From positions 1 to 18,967 of the forward strand of contig JAKAMV010000086.1 in NCBI GenBank assembly GCA_021812735.1: a stretch of 18,967 nucleotides of DNA, in the 5' to 3' direction. Origin of the DNA: Chloroflexota bacterium. GTDB taxonomy: Bacteria; Chloroflexota; Limnocylindria; Limnocylindrales; CSP1-4. Positions 7,582 through 16,769 of the stretch are shown here, one piece after another. The translations under genes and the position numbers were made by a program. A model generated the notes under the pieces. It saw only the letters and a list, made by a program, of their open reading frames with translations. It was not told the DNA's origin and ran no database searches. Within the stretch, counting starts at the first letter, position 1. Each line of letters starts with the position of its first letter.

Positions 7582-8586
7582 TCAGCCGAAGCGGGCGCGC
7601 AGCCGCGGCAGGATCAGCTCGCCGTAGCGCGCGATCGCAGCCTCCTGGGCCTCGCCCGGGAAGTGGAACACCAGGTGGTTGAACCCGTAGCCCAGATACG
7701 GGGCGATCTGCTCCACGTGCTCGTCGGGATCCGAGGACACCAGCCAGCGCCTGTGGGCGTAGGGCTCGGCCTCCCTGGCGGCCTCCTCCATCTCGAGCGC
7801 GTCGTGGATGCCCACCTTCTTCTCGCCGGGAAGGGCCAGCGCCGCCCAGACCTTGGTGTCCTCGAGGGCCCGCTCGCGGTCGGTGTCGAACGACACCTTC
7901 ATCTCGATCATCCTGTCCAGCGCGGTCGCGTCGCGGCCCGCCTTCTCCGCGCCCTCTGCGAGGCCAGGCAGGAGCGTCTGGGTGTAGAGCTCCTCGCCCT
8001 TGCCGCTGGTGCAGATCAACCCGTCGGCGATCCGCCCGGCGAGACGGGCCGCAGCGGGCCCGGAGGCGGCGATGTAGACCGGGACCGGCTCGTCGGGCCG
8101 GTCGTAGATCGTGGCGTTGGCCGTGCGGTAGAACTCCCCCTCGATCGTGAGGCGCTCGCCGCGCCACAGCTGCTGGATGAGCCCCACGCTCTCCTTGAGG
8201 CGCGCGAACCGCTCGCTCTGCTCGGGCCACGCCACGCCCACCGGCGTCTCGTTGAGGCTCTCGCCCGTCCCGACGCCCAGGATCACGCGGCCCGGCGCGA
8301 GGCAGCCCAGGGTCCCGAACGCCTGCGCAACGACGGCCGGGTTGTAGCGCAGGGTCGGCGTGAGCACCGAGGTCCCGAGGACCACGCGCGACGTCGCCTG
8401 CGTCGCCGCGCCCAGCCACACCAGCGCGTTCGGCGCGTGGCCGTCGTGGTGCCGCCAGGGCTGGAAGTGGTCGCTGGTCCACACGGAGTCGAAGCCGGCG
8501 TGCTCCGCCGCGACCGCGAGATCGAGGAGGCGCTGGGGCGGGAACTGCTCGGCGGAGGCCTTGTAGCCGAGGCGGAGGGCGGGCAT
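7582..8586 (-). CDS. fgd: F420-dependent glucose-6-phosphate dehydrogenase
   Basis: This luciferase-like TIM-barrel enzyme oxidises glucose-6-phosphate to 6-phosphogluconolactone and reduces coenzyme F420. It has 334 aa, against 336 for M. tuberculosis FGD1. FGD1's His40, Trp44 and Glu109 fall at exactly the same numbers here, in SDHFQPWRH and GVGTGESLNE. The phosphate-binding residues appear as Lys196 (TSGKGEELY), Lys257 and Arg280 (HRRWLVSSDP). This agreement favours a true FGD over another F420 oxidoreductase. ATG at 8586 is chosen because GGGAG lies 6 nt upstream; the open frame begins slightly earlier. The gene shows that the organism uses F420. The neighbouring genes are not F420 biosynthesis genes. 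Confidence 0.9.
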   Translation of the reverse strand: MPALRLGYKASAEQFPPQRLLDLAVAAEHAGFDSVWTSDHFQPWRHHDGHAPNALVWLGAATQATSRVVLGTSVLTPTLRYNPAVVAQAFGTLGCLAPGRVILGVGTGESLNETPVGVAWPEQSERFARLKESVGLIQQLWRGERLTIEGEFYRTANATIYDRPDEPVPVYIAASGPAAARLAGRIADGLICTSGKGEELYTQTLLPGLAEGAEKAGRDATALDRMIEMKVSFDTDRERALEDTKVWAALALPGEKKVGIHDALEMEEAAREAEPYAHRRWLVSSDPDEHVEQIAPYLGYGFNHLVFHFPGEAQEAAIARYGELILPRLRARFG

Positions 8587-8638
8587 GGACATCTCCCGGT
8601 TTGGCGTCGTGTGCCGCAATCATCGCGCCGATCCGCGC

Positions 8639-8667
8639 CCGGCGTGCCGGGCCCCGCGCCACGCCGG
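8639..8667 (-). terminator. Hairpin at the end of the EamA gene
   Basis: CCGGCGTG (8639-8646) and CACGCCGG (8660-8667) form a perfect 8-bp stem with a 13-nt loop, abutting the EamA stop codon on its 3' side. No T run is present. It probably separates the transporter from fgd. Confidence 0.45.
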
Positions 8668-9561
8668 TCAGCCGGCAGCCGCGAGGACGGCCGCGCCGAG
8701 GAGCACCAGTGCCGATCCCGCAAGGCGCAGCGTGACCTCCCGGCCGGTCACCGCCTCGCGCAGCCTGGCGACGCCGTATGCGGACGTGATGAGCACCGAC
8801 GATTCGCGCAGCGGCCCGACGATCGCCACCTCTGCTCGGGACAGCGCGAACAGGATCAGCGTGTAGGCGCCCAGGGTGAGCATCCCCGCCAGGACCGCCG
8901 TGCGCAGGTTGAGCGTGTCCGGGCCGGCGGCGAAGGCGCCGCCGGCGAGCCGCGGGCGCGCCAGGTCGACGAGCCCGAGGCCGGCCGCCCCGACGGCCCA
9001 CAGGATGGCCGCGTAGATCCACGGCGGTGTGAGCTGCGAGCCCACGCGGTCGAGGCTGGTGTAGGTGGCGATCATGAGCCCGGTGAGCAGCGCGAACCCG
9101 GCCGCGCCCCGGTGCGCGGCATGCGCGCCCTGCAGGAACCGCCACGGCCGCTGCACGGTGAGCAGGCCGACGAGGATCAGCGCGACGCCGACGGCAGCGC
9201 CCGGCGACAGCCGCTCGCCCAGCACGGCGACGCCGACGATGACGATGAGCAGCGGGGCCGAGCCGCGCGCCAGCGGGGACACGACCGACAGGTCTCCCCG
9301 CCGGTAGGCCGCCGCGAGGAACACGAAGTACGCGATCTCCGCGAGACCGGACAGGAAGCCGATCGCGAGCGCCTGCGGCGGCACGGCCGGGCGGCCGAGC
9401 ACCAGCCACCCGATGGCCGCCGCCGGGGCGAGCACGAGGAGCGCCGAGATCATGCCGGCCGTCGCGGTGCGCAGCGGATCGCCCGCCGTCTTGAGCACGA
9501 TGTTCCATGTGGCGTGCATCACGACGGACACGAGCACGCATGCCAGCGCCAGGGAATCCAC
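8668..9561 (-). CDS. EamA/DMT-family transporter
   Basis: This is an integral membrane protein of 297 aa with about ten hydrophobic spans, the normal size for a drug/metabolite transporter (EamA fold, two repeats of five spans). Family features include an N-terminal span leading into MHATWNIVLK, SPLARGSAPLLIVIVG around 95-110 followed by GERLSP, and a C-terminal half ending in a long Ala/Leu/Val-rich span. The start is GTG at 9561, which gives the complete first span but lacks a clear Shine-Dalgarno sequence. The substrate is unknown; members carry amino acids, nucleotides or sugars. It is bounded by hairpins on both sides and is likely its own transcription unit. Confidence 0.88.
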   Translation of the reverse strand: MDSLALACVLVSVVMHATWNIVLKTAGDPLRTATAGMISALLVLAPAAAIGWLVLGRPAVPPQALAIGFLSGLAEIAYFVFLAAAYRRGDLSVVSPLARGSAPLLIVIVGVAVLGERLSPGAAVGVALILVGLLTVQRPWRFLQGAHAAHRGAAGFALLTGLMIATYTSLDRVGSQLTPPWIYAAILWAVGAAGLGLVDLARPRLAGGAFAAGPDTLNLRTAVLAGMLTLGAYTLILFALSRAEVAIVGPLRESSVLITSAYGVARLREAVTGREVTLRLAGSALVLLGAAVLAAAG

Positions 9562-9574
9562 CCCGGGAGTCTAG

Positions 9575-9606
9575 GGGCCGGGGCGCCACGCGCGACGCCC
9601 CGGCCC
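9575..9606 (-). terminator. Terminator hairpin after the efflux operon
   Basis: GGGCCGGGGCG (9575-9585) and CGCCCCGGCCC (9596-9606) form a perfect 11-bp, almost all-GC stem with a 10-nt loop, 20 bp beyond the permease stop and before the EamA start. No T run follows, as with the other hairpins in this window. Confidence 0.6.
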
Positions 9607-9626
9607 GCATCAGCGGGCGCCCGCGC

Positions 9627-11298
9627 TCAGCGCGCGACGTCCCGCCGAGTCATGCCCCAGGCGCCGAGCGCGATGCCGCCCACGGCGATCACCGCGCAGG
9701 CGACGACGCCCACCGAGTCCCACTGGCCGGCCATCGGCTGGCCGAAGTGCGCGGTGAGCGCGAGCTGGTGGACCCAGTCCGGCAGGCCCAGCGGCGGTGC
9801 CAGCAGGCCGACGAGGTAGGTCACGACCACGAACAGCGCCACGAGCTCAGCCGCCAGCGACGTCCGCCACAGACCGCCGATCGCGATGCCGATGCCGATC
9901 AGGGCGGCGGCGTAGAGCCCGAGCGACGCGGAGCCGATCATGGCCTCGCCCGCAGACACACCGCCCGAGCCGGCGCCGAGGCCGATCGACAGCGCGAACA
10001 GGAGCGTCATGAGGACATCTGCTGCCAGCGCCGCGACGCCGCCCGAGACGGCCCACCGCCACCGGGGCAGCGGCGTGGCGAGGACTTCCTCGAGTCGGTC
10101 TCCGGTCTCGTCCGACGCCCACTTGGACACGAACGTGGCTGCGGCGAACCCGGCCACGATGTAGAACAGCTCGATGAACAGCTGCAGGAAGCCGCCAGCC
10201 GTGGTGAGGTCGAGCCCGGGGAAGGCGGTCTGCAGGACCTTCAGGAGGTTGGTGTCGCCCGCCAGCTGGCCGGACATCCCGCCCACCAGCGACGACAGCA
10301 TCGCGCCGAACACGCCCAGTCCGATCCCCCAGGCGAGCGCGCGCGGCAGCTGATCGCCGAACGCCCGGCTGACGGGACCGCGGACGCCGAGGATCTGGCC
10401 CGGCAGGGTCGGCAGGCCCAGACCCGCGGTGATCCCGAGGTCGCGACGGGCGAACCCCTCGACGCCGAGCGCGAGCAGGACGACCCCTGCGACACCGACC
10501 AGCGCGAGGCCCGGCCAGTCGAACTCGCCGGCCAGCGGCACGTGGTTCGCCATCCAGCCGAACGGGCTGAGCACGGTCAGCGGGTCCAGGTGCAGGCCGT
10601 TCACGCTCCAGGCGAGGGCGAGGGCAATGCCGGCCATGCCGGCCGATCCGCCCCGCCCGAGGAACGGGCCGAGCGCGAATGCGAGGCCGCCGAAGAAGAG
10701 CGCGATGAAGCCGAGCCACAGGGCGAACCCGACCGCCTCCTCGACTGACAGCGGATCGCCCAGGGCGGCGTTGCCGTAGGTGTTCGAGCTGACCATGATC
10801 ATCACGGTCATGAACGCCAGCGCAAGGAAGAGCCCCGTGAGGTGCGCGGCGAGCTTCTCGAGCGCGATCCGGCGCTTGCCGAACGGCGCCGTGGCGACGA
10901 TGTCGAGGCTGCCCCGGCCCGCCTCGCCGGCGAGCGTTCCGGACAGCGCCAGAATCGACCACAGCGACGTCGTGAGGACGAACACGAGGCCGTACTTCCA
11001 GGTCAGGTAGCCGCCGAACGTGCCGAGGCCCACGGGCTTGCCGAAGAAGTCGACCATCTCCGCCGGCATGCCGCCGATGAGCTTGTCGATCTCGATGCGA
11101 GACACAGGCGTCGGGAAGACGCTCGGGATCGCGGCGCCCATGGCGAGCGAGAGCCCGCCCAGCAGCCCGGCCGCGATGATGAACGCCAGCCGCGAGTCTC
11201 GGATGCTCTTGCCGTAAACGCTGCCCAGCCCGTAGATCCGCGCGCGCAGCGGAACCGGGCGGAACGCCGTCGCGGCGGGGTGGCGGGGTGCGCCTGCG

Positions 11299-11309
<11 letters not shown>
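9627..11309 (-). CDS. Large ABC exporter permease (polyketide-antibiotic exporter type)
   Basis: This 560-aa polytopic protein has about twelve hydrophobic spans in two halves. It resembles the large single-chain permeases annotated as exporters of polyketide antibiotics. The duplication is visible: EAGRGSLDIVATAPFGKRR (129-147) in the first half and ETGDRLEEVLATPLPRWRW (401-419) in the second occupy the same place relative to their spans. They are probably the coupling segments that meet the ATPase. The true start is ATG at 11309, which overlaps the ATPase stop by 11 bp; the frame is open further upstream but only as a shadow of the ATPase gene. The operon with tetR and the ATPase suggests inducible efflux of a toxic compound. 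The natural substrate is unknown. Confidence 0.88.
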
Positions 11310-12213
<904 letters not shown>

Positions 12214-12226
12214 GGGCACTCCTTCC

Positions 12227-12910
12227 TCAGGCGAACCAGGTGCGCATTGCGTCGTCGTCAAGCAGCGAGAACGAACCTTCGGGCAAGCCGAGGATCCGCT
12301 CAATCGCTTCGTCGTAGGCGTGGATGAACCGTTCGACCTCCTCGTAGGGGACGCGCCCGTCGAGCCGGTCCAGCAGCATGTGGCGCATGGCCTCGGTGGA
12401 GCCGGCGAACAGGGCGGTGAGGATGAGGGCGGCGTGGTCGGCCGAGGACACGGTCATCGTCCCCTCGGCGACCCCCTGCCGGAGCACACCGGCCATCAGC
12501 GGTCGGAACTGCGCGTACGCTGCGGCCTCGGCGCGGACGCGCACAAGGTCGTTGCCCGGCTGGTACCAGCCGCGGAGCAGCGGGATCAGCAGGTCGCTCC
12601 GCTGGCTCTTCCAGCTGCCGGCCGCATTGAACAGGGTCTGGAGCTTGCCCACGGCGGTCAGGCTCGGGTCGGCGGCGATCGGCTCCAGCAGGGCCATCCC
12701 GACGTCGGTCATGCGATCGACCACCGCCCCGAGGATCGCCTCCTTCGACTCGAAGTAGTGGTACAGCGCACCGCGCGAGCAGCCCAACTCGTCCTGCACG
12801 CTCTGGATGCTCATCGCGTCATAGCCCAGGGTGCGCATCAGCCGCTCGGCGACGTCGAGGATCTCGTCCCGGCGGACGGCGTGGGCGGCGTGGTTGCGGG
12901 TGCGGGCCAT
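12227..12910 (-). CDS. TetR-family transcriptional regulator
   Basis: This is a repressor-type regulator of 227 aa. The N-terminal helix-turn-helix occupies about residues 14-60, with the recognition region SIQSVQDELGCSRGALYHYFESKEAI, where GALYHYFESKE is the family hallmark. The C-terminal two thirds form the helical ligand-binding and dimerisation domain. ATG at 12910 is the start, because the DNA-binding domain begins within 15 residues; the open frame extends upstream over the operator without homology. It is the first gene of the efflux operon and is preceded by a 19-bp palindrome overlapping its promoter. I therefore infer autorepression relieved by a substrate of the exporter. Confidence 0.93.
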   Translation of the reverse strand: MARTRNHAAHAVRRDEILDVAERLMRTLGYDAMSIQSVQDELGCSRGALYHYFESKEAILGAVVDRMTDVGMALLEPIAADPSLTAVGKLQTLFNAAGSWKSQRSDLLIPLLRGWYQPGNDLVRVRAEAAAYAQFRPLMAGVLRQGVAEGTMTVSSADHAALILTALFAGSTEAMRHMLLDRLDGRVPYEEVERFIHAYDEAIERILGLPEGSFSLLDDDAMRTWFA

Positions 12911-12934
12911 GGGCGTGGAGGCGATCCCTATTCT

Positions 12935-12959
12935 CCGACCGACTGTCGGTCGGATTATA
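12935..12959 (-). promoter_or_regulatory. tetR promoter with palindromic operator
   Basis: On the minus strand a consensus TATAAT (12959-12954) is followed directly by the perfect palindrome CCGACCGACAGTCGGTCGG (12953-12935), two 9-bp arms around one base. The transcription start would fall inside the palindrome, so a bound TetR dimer would block initiation. No convincing -35 is visible. The tetR start codon lies 24 bp further on. Confidence 0.75.
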
Positions 12960-13296
12960 GGACGGCCCTGCAAGGGAGATGGGGCCATGGGTCCCGACCG
13001 GCGGTCTCGGGCCGCCCGATCAGGTTGGCCCGATTGGCCTGCCGTCCGGGCCGAGGGTCCCGCCCGGCGCACAGCCTCCCGCCGCCGGTGCACCCACCGG
13101 GACAGGAAACGGCACGGACCAGGCGCGCCAATCCCCACCAGGGCCAAACCGACACGCGACGAGCCGCTCAATGTCGCCGTTAGCCCTGCCAGGAGCCGCC
13201 CCGACCGGCAGGCGTCGATTCCTGTCCCCCCGCGGGGAATGCCGCCCTTCGTGGGCGCGGCAGGGCCGGCCGTCGACGATGGCCTGCACGCCTGCG
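12960..13296. other. Gene-free intergenic region
   Basis: These 337 bp lie between the tetR promoter and the 3' end of the sugar kinase. Open frames here are Gly/Pro/Arg-rich, lack ribosome-binding sites and show no domain. Small GC-rich inverted repeats such as CCCCGCGGGG are present. At the right edge GCCTG/CAGGC (13290-13302) forms a short hairpin that contains the kinase stop codon. I see nothing else. Confidence 0.5.
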
Positions 13297-14220
13297 TCAG
13301 GCGGCGGGCCAGCCCCCAAGCTCATCGAGCGTCGGCGGGTTCGCACCGGCCCGTTCGCACACCAGGGCTGACGCTCGGACGGCGAACCGCGCAGCGCGCA
13401 GCACCGCAGCGGGCTCGCCAGCGGCGAGGCGCCCGCCGCCGCCCTGGACGAGGCACGCGAGGAAGGCGCCGCCGAACGTGTCTCCGGCCCCGATGGTGTC
13501 CACCACGACGACCGGCGGCGCGGCCACGCGGTGCTCCTCCCCGTCCACCAGCACCCGCACCGGCGCCGCGCCATCGGTGATCACCACCGCGCGCGGGCCG
13601 AGCGCCCGTATCCAATCAGCGGCGGCATCGACCGAGTCGCCGGGCCGCAGGAACCCGATGTCCTCGGTGCTCACCTTCACGACGTCCGCCCTGGCGAGGA
13701 CCCGGGCGACTCGAGCCCGGTAGCCGTCGGCGTCGCGCGTGATCGATGGTCGGCAGTTCGGGTCGACCATCACCAGCACGCTGGGCGGCAGGGCCGCGAC
13801 CACGCCCTCGAGGGTCGTCGCCATCGGCTCCAGGACAAACCCGAGCGTGCCCGTCAGGACGGCGTCCGTGTCGGCGGGCAGTCCGTCCGACAGGGGTCCG
13901 GGCAGCACGCTCGGCGCAGAGGTCGAGTCCGTGTAGAAGCGGTACGACGCCGACCCGTCGGCGCCGATCTCGGCCAGCGCGAGCGTGGTCGGCAGGTCGG
14001 TGCGCTGGGTCATCGAGAGGTCGACGCCGGCCTCCGCCAGCCCCGCCTCGAGCCTGCGCCCGAACCGGTCCGACGACAGCCCGCCGATCCACGACACGGG
14101 CTGCCCCAGCCGGCCCACGGCCCGCGCACTGTTGTAGGGACCGCCGCCCGGCACCGCGGCAATGGACCCGTCCGCCCGAACGATGAGGTCGACGAGCGCG
14201 TCGCCGGCGACGACGATCAC
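13297..14220 (-). CDS. PfkB-family carbohydrate kinase (fructokinase-like)
   Basis: This cytoplasmic sugar kinase of the ribokinase/PfkB family has 307 aa, normal length. The N-terminal substrate-binding part begins VVAGDALVDLI and contains PGGGPYNSARAVGRLG (24-39), the first PfkB signature. DPNCRP (153-158) is typical of fructokinases. The second signature DTIGAGDTF (241-249) holds the anion hole and catalytic base Asp247. The start is GTG at 14220, 7 nt after the stop of the short ALDH gene and without a Shine-Dalgarno sequence, so translation is probably coupled. It is the last gene of the ALDH operon. Fructose, a related ketose or a keto-sugar acid are possible substrates. Confidence 0.9.
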   Translation of the reverse strand: MIVVAGDALVDLIVRADGSIAAVPGGGPYNSARAVGRLGQPVSWIGGLSSDRFGRRLEAGLAEAGVDLSMTQRTDLPTTLALAEIGADGSASYRFYTDSTSAPSVLPGPLSDGLPADTDAVLTGTLGFVLEPMATTLEGVVAALPPSVLVMVDPNCRPSITRDADGYRARVARVLARADVVKVSTEDIGFLRPGDSVDAAADWIRALGPRAVVITDGAAPVRVLVDGEEHRVAAPPVVVVDTIGAGDTFGGAFLACLVQGGGGRLAAGEPAAVLRAARFAVRASALVCERAGANPPTLDELGGWPAA

Positions 14221-14227
14221 GGCTGGC

Positions 14228-15124
14228 TCACATACCGATCGGGTGCCAGACGGTCTTGGCCTCGAGGAACGACGCGATCCACTCGGGGCGCTCGGCCGCG
14301 CGGTCGTCGAGCCAGTCGAACCCGGCGTCCTTCACGCCGGCGGGCCGGCGGGCGACGCGCTTCACGGAGTCGGCGGCGGCGATCTCCGCAGCGAGGCGCA
14401 GCTCCTCGGGGATCCCCCACCCGTCGATGGCGTCAACGTCGGCGTGCGCCGCCAGCACGGGCACGAGCTCCTTGCGCTGGCCCGTGAGGATGTTGACCAC
14501 GCCACCGGGCACGTCCGAGGTGGCCAGCACCTCGGCCAGCGTGATCGACGGCAGCGGCCGCGCCTCGGACGCCAGCACGACGGCAACGTTGCCACCGGCC
14601 AGCACCGGCGCCAGCCGCGACGCGAGGCCGAGCAGCGAGGACCGCTCGGGGGCGACCACCCCGACGACGCCTGTCGGCTCGGGGATGGTGAAGTTGAAGT
14701 AGGGCGCTGCAACCGGGTTGGCCGCGCCCAGCACCTGGCTGATCTTGTCGGTCCAGCCCGCGTACCAGACCCAGCGGTCGATCGCCCGGCCCACCATCGT
14801 CCGGGCCTCCCCCACCCGCACGCCCTCGGCGGCCATCACCTCGGCCGTGAACTGGTCTGCGCGGCCCTCGAGCACCTCGGCAACGCGGTAGAGGATCTGG
14901 CCGCGGTTCATCGCGGTGCGGGCCGCCCATCCCGGCGCAGCGGCGCGCGCGGCGCGGACGGCGTCGCGCAGGTCCTTGCGCGAGGCGCGGCAGGCATTCG
15001 CGAGCGGCATGCCGTCGGCGTCGCGAACCAGATAGGTCCGGCCGCTCTCGGTGCGCGGGAAGGCCCCGTTGACGTACAGCTTGTAGGTGCGCAGGACCGG
15101 GAGGCGCTCGGCGGGCTCGGCCAT
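14228..15124 (-). CDS. Short ALDH-superfamily protein without catalytic domain
   Basis: The 298-aa protein matches only part of the aldehyde dehydrogenase fold, whose usual length is about 480-500. Residues 10-130 resemble the ALDH N-terminal region (RTYKLYVNG, RDAVRAARAAAPGWAART). The position of the conserved PWNFP is APERSSLLGL (158-167), and the usual cofactor-binding Lys stretch is replaced by LASEARP. DVPGGVVNILTG (204-215) is retained. The general-base ELGG motif and the catalytic GQxC cysteine are absent. The C-terminus ends in FLEAKTVWHPIGM. The upstream ALDH stop and this start overlap as TGATG. This gene order resembles ALDH16, in which an active ALDH domain is fused to a second, non-catalytic one. 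I infer a structural partner of the upstream enzyme, carried here as a separate chain. Confidence 0.85.
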   Translation of the reverse strand: MAEPAERLPVLRTYKLYVNGAFPRTESGRTYLVRDADGMPLANACRASRKDLRDAVRAARAAAPGWAARTAMNRGQILYRVAEVLEGRADQFTAEVMAAEGVRVGEARTMVGRAIDRWVWYAGWTDKISQVLGAANPVAAPYFNFTIPEPTGVVGVVAPERSSLLGLASRLAPVLAGGNVAVVLASEARPLPSITLAEVLATSDVPGGVVNILTGQRKELVPVLAAHADVDAIDGWGIPEELRLAAEIAAADSVKRVARRPAGVKDAGFDWLDDRAAERPEWIASFLEAKTVWHPIGM

Positions 15125-16665
15125 CAGCGGTCCTCCAGGCGGACGTAGGCGTGGAGCCCGTGCATGCCGCCCTCGCGCCCGAACCCGGACTCCTTGTAGC
15201 CGCCGAACGGCGAGACGGGGTCGAAGCGGTTGAACGTGTTCGCCCAGACCACCCCGGCCTTCATCGCCGACACCATCGCGAACACCTTGGAGGCCTTCTC
15301 GGTCCAGATCCCGGCCGACAGCCCGTACTCGGTGTTGTTGGCCTTCTCGATCGCCTCGTCGGGGGTGCGGAAGGTGAGCACCGAGAGCACGGGGCCGAAG
15401 ATCTCCTCTTTCGCGATGCGGTGGCTCTGGGCGACGTTGGTGAACAGGGTGGGGCGGAAGAACCAGCCGTGCTCGGGCAGCTGGCAGGCGGGCTGGTAGA
15501 GCTCCGCGCCCTCCGCCACGCCGCTCGCCACGAGCTCGGTGATCTTCTCCAGCTGCGCCTTGTTGTTGATCGCCCCGACGTCGGTGTTCTTGTCCATCGG
15601 GTCGCCGACGCGGAGGGTGGCCAGCCGATCCTTGAGGCGCGCGACCAGCTCGTCGGCGACGGACTCCTGGACCAGCAGCCGGGAACCCGCGCAGCACACC
15701 TCGCCCTGGTTGAAGTAGATGCCGTTGACGATCCCCTCGACGGCCTGGTCCAGCGCGGCGTCCTCGAACACGATGTTGGCGGCCTTGCCGCCGAGCTCGA
15801 GCGTGAGTGCCTTGTCCGTGCCCGCGACCGCGCGCTGGATCCTCTTGCCGATCTCGGTGGACCCGGTGAAGGCGACCTTGTCGACGCCGGGGTGGCTGAC
15901 GAGTGCCATGCCGATGTCGCCCGGTCCCGGGACGATGTTCACGACACCGGGCGGAAGGTCCGCCTGCTGGCAGATGTCCGCGAAGAGGAGCGCGGACAGG
16001 GGCGTCGTCGAGGCCGGCTTGAGGACGACCGTGTTGCCGGCCGCGAGCGCGGGCGCGATCTTCCAGCTGAGCATCAGCAGCGGGAAGTTCCAGGGGATCA
16101 CCTGCGCGGCCACGCCCAGCGGCCTGGCGACCCGACCCGGGAACGCGTACTCGAGCTTGTCCGCCCAGCCCGCGTAGTACCAGAAGTGCGCCGACGCGAG
16201 CGGGATGTCGACGTCGCGGCTCTCCTTGATCGGCTTCCCGGAGTCGAGGGTCTCGAGCACGGCGAGCTCGCGGGCGCGCTCCTGCATGATCCGCGCGATC
16301 CGGAAGATGTACTTCGCCCGCTCGCGGCCGGGCATCGGACCCCACACGCGCCGCTGCGCGCGGCGGGCGGCGGCCACGGCACGGTCCACGTCGGCCGGGG
16401 TGGCCTTGGCGATCGTGGCCAGCTGCCGCTCGGAGGCGGGGTCCACGCTGGCGAAGACGCCGCCGTCCGACGACTCGCGCTCGCGGCCGTCGATGAACAG
16501 TCCGTGGTGTTCCCGGATCTGGACGATGTCGCGCGATTCCGGGGCGGGCGCGTACTCCCAGGGGATGGGCTGGCCGTCGCCGAGACCCCAGGCGGCCGGC
16601 GGCTGCGCGCCCGAGGGCGCGACGGAGTTGTCGGTGCTCACGGGGCCCATTATGGCACCCGTCAC
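15124..16665 (-). CDS. NAD(P)-dependent aldehyde dehydrogenase, ALDH16-like
   Basis: This complete ALDH of 513 aa oxidises an aldehyde to the acid. Key residues are visible: PWNFP (191-195, oxyanion Asn193), KPAS (216-219), the Rossmann FTGSTEIGK (266-274), general base Glu290 in LELGGK, catalytic Cys324 in NQGEVCCAGSR (usually GQ, here GE), and EEIFGPV (420-426). NTFNRFDPVSPFGGYKESG (477-493) resembles ALDH16 catalytic modules. The frame opens at GTG 16665, but no Shine-Dalgarno sequence precedes this, the ATG at 16650 or the GTG at 16641. CATAAT (16654-16649) lies 7 nt before the GTG at 16641, so a leaderless start there, giving 505 aa, is attractive. It is followed by the non-catalytic partner and a sugar kinase, which suggests oxidation of a sugar- or polyol-derived aldehyde. 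Confidence 0.93.
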   Translation of the reverse strand: MTGAIMGPVSTDNSVAPSGAQPPAAWGLGDGQPIPWEYAPAPESRDIVQIREHHGLFIDGRERESSDGGVFASVDPASERQLATIAKATPADVDRAVAAARRAQRRVWGPMPGRERAKYIFRIARIMQERARELAVLETLDSGKPIKESRDVDIPLASAHFWYYAGWADKLEYAFPGRVARPLGVAAQVIPWNFPLLMLSWKIAPALAAGNTVVLKPASTTPLSALLFADICQQADLPPGVVNIVPGPGDIGMALVSHPGVDKVAFTGSTEIGKRIQRAVAGTDKALTLELGGKAANIVFEDAALDQAVEGIVNGIYFNQGEVCCAGSRLLVQESVADELVARLKDRLATLRVGDPMDKNTDVGAINNKAQLEKITELVASGVAEGAELYQPACQLPEHGWFFRPTLFTNVAQSHRIAKEEIFGPVLSVLTFRTPDEAIEKANNTEYGLSAGIWTEKASKVFAMVSAMKAGVVWANTFNRFDPVSPFGGYKESGFGREGGMHGLHAYVRLEDR

Positions 16666-16675
16666 TGGGCGGCAA
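16649..16675 (-). promoter_or_regulatory. Candidate promoter of the ALDH operon
   Basis: TTGCCG (16675-16670) and CATAAT (16654-16649) are separated by 15 bp. The predicted transcription start, 7-8 nt after the -10 box, coincides with GTG at 16641, compatible with a leaderless mRNA. The spacer is shorter than the usual 17 bp. Confidence 0.4.
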
Positions 16676-16706
16676 CCCTGGGCCTGACGCGTCGCACGGG
16701 GACGGC

Positions 16707-16730
16707 TACAATCCTGTGTAATCGATTGCC
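16707..16730 (+). promoter_or_regulatory. Gfo/Idh promoter with LacI-type operator
   Basis: The -10 box TACAAT (16707-16712) is followed by TGTAATCGATTGCC (16717-16730). This has the central AANCGNTT symmetry of LacI/GalR-family operators (AATCGATT is a perfect palindrome). It covers the expected transcription start, so a bound regulator would repress. It lies in the 104-bp gap between the divergent ALDH operon and the dehydrogenase gene. No LacI gene is in the window. Confidence 0.5.
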
Positions 16731-16769
16731 GCCGCGTGGTCGGCCGGCTCGGCCCACAGGAGACGACGG

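Noticed and set aside
6797..9610. A 937-codon open frame appearing to fuse the ABC ATPase to upstream sequence
   Set aside because: Only the last 245 codons show ABC homology. The rest is out of frame through fgd and the EamA gene, and a start with a weak ribosome-binding site exists at 7534.
12979..13371. Possible small gene of 130 codons between tetR and the sugar kinase
   Set aside because: Gly/Pro-rich composition, no ribosome-binding site, no domain, and overlap with the kinase 3' end.
14228..16675. An 815-codon frame appearing to fuse both ALDH genes
   Set aside because: The upstream portion is a shifted frame of the catalytic ALDH with no homology. The short ALDH starts at ATG 15124 in a TGATG overlap, so there is no natural fusion.
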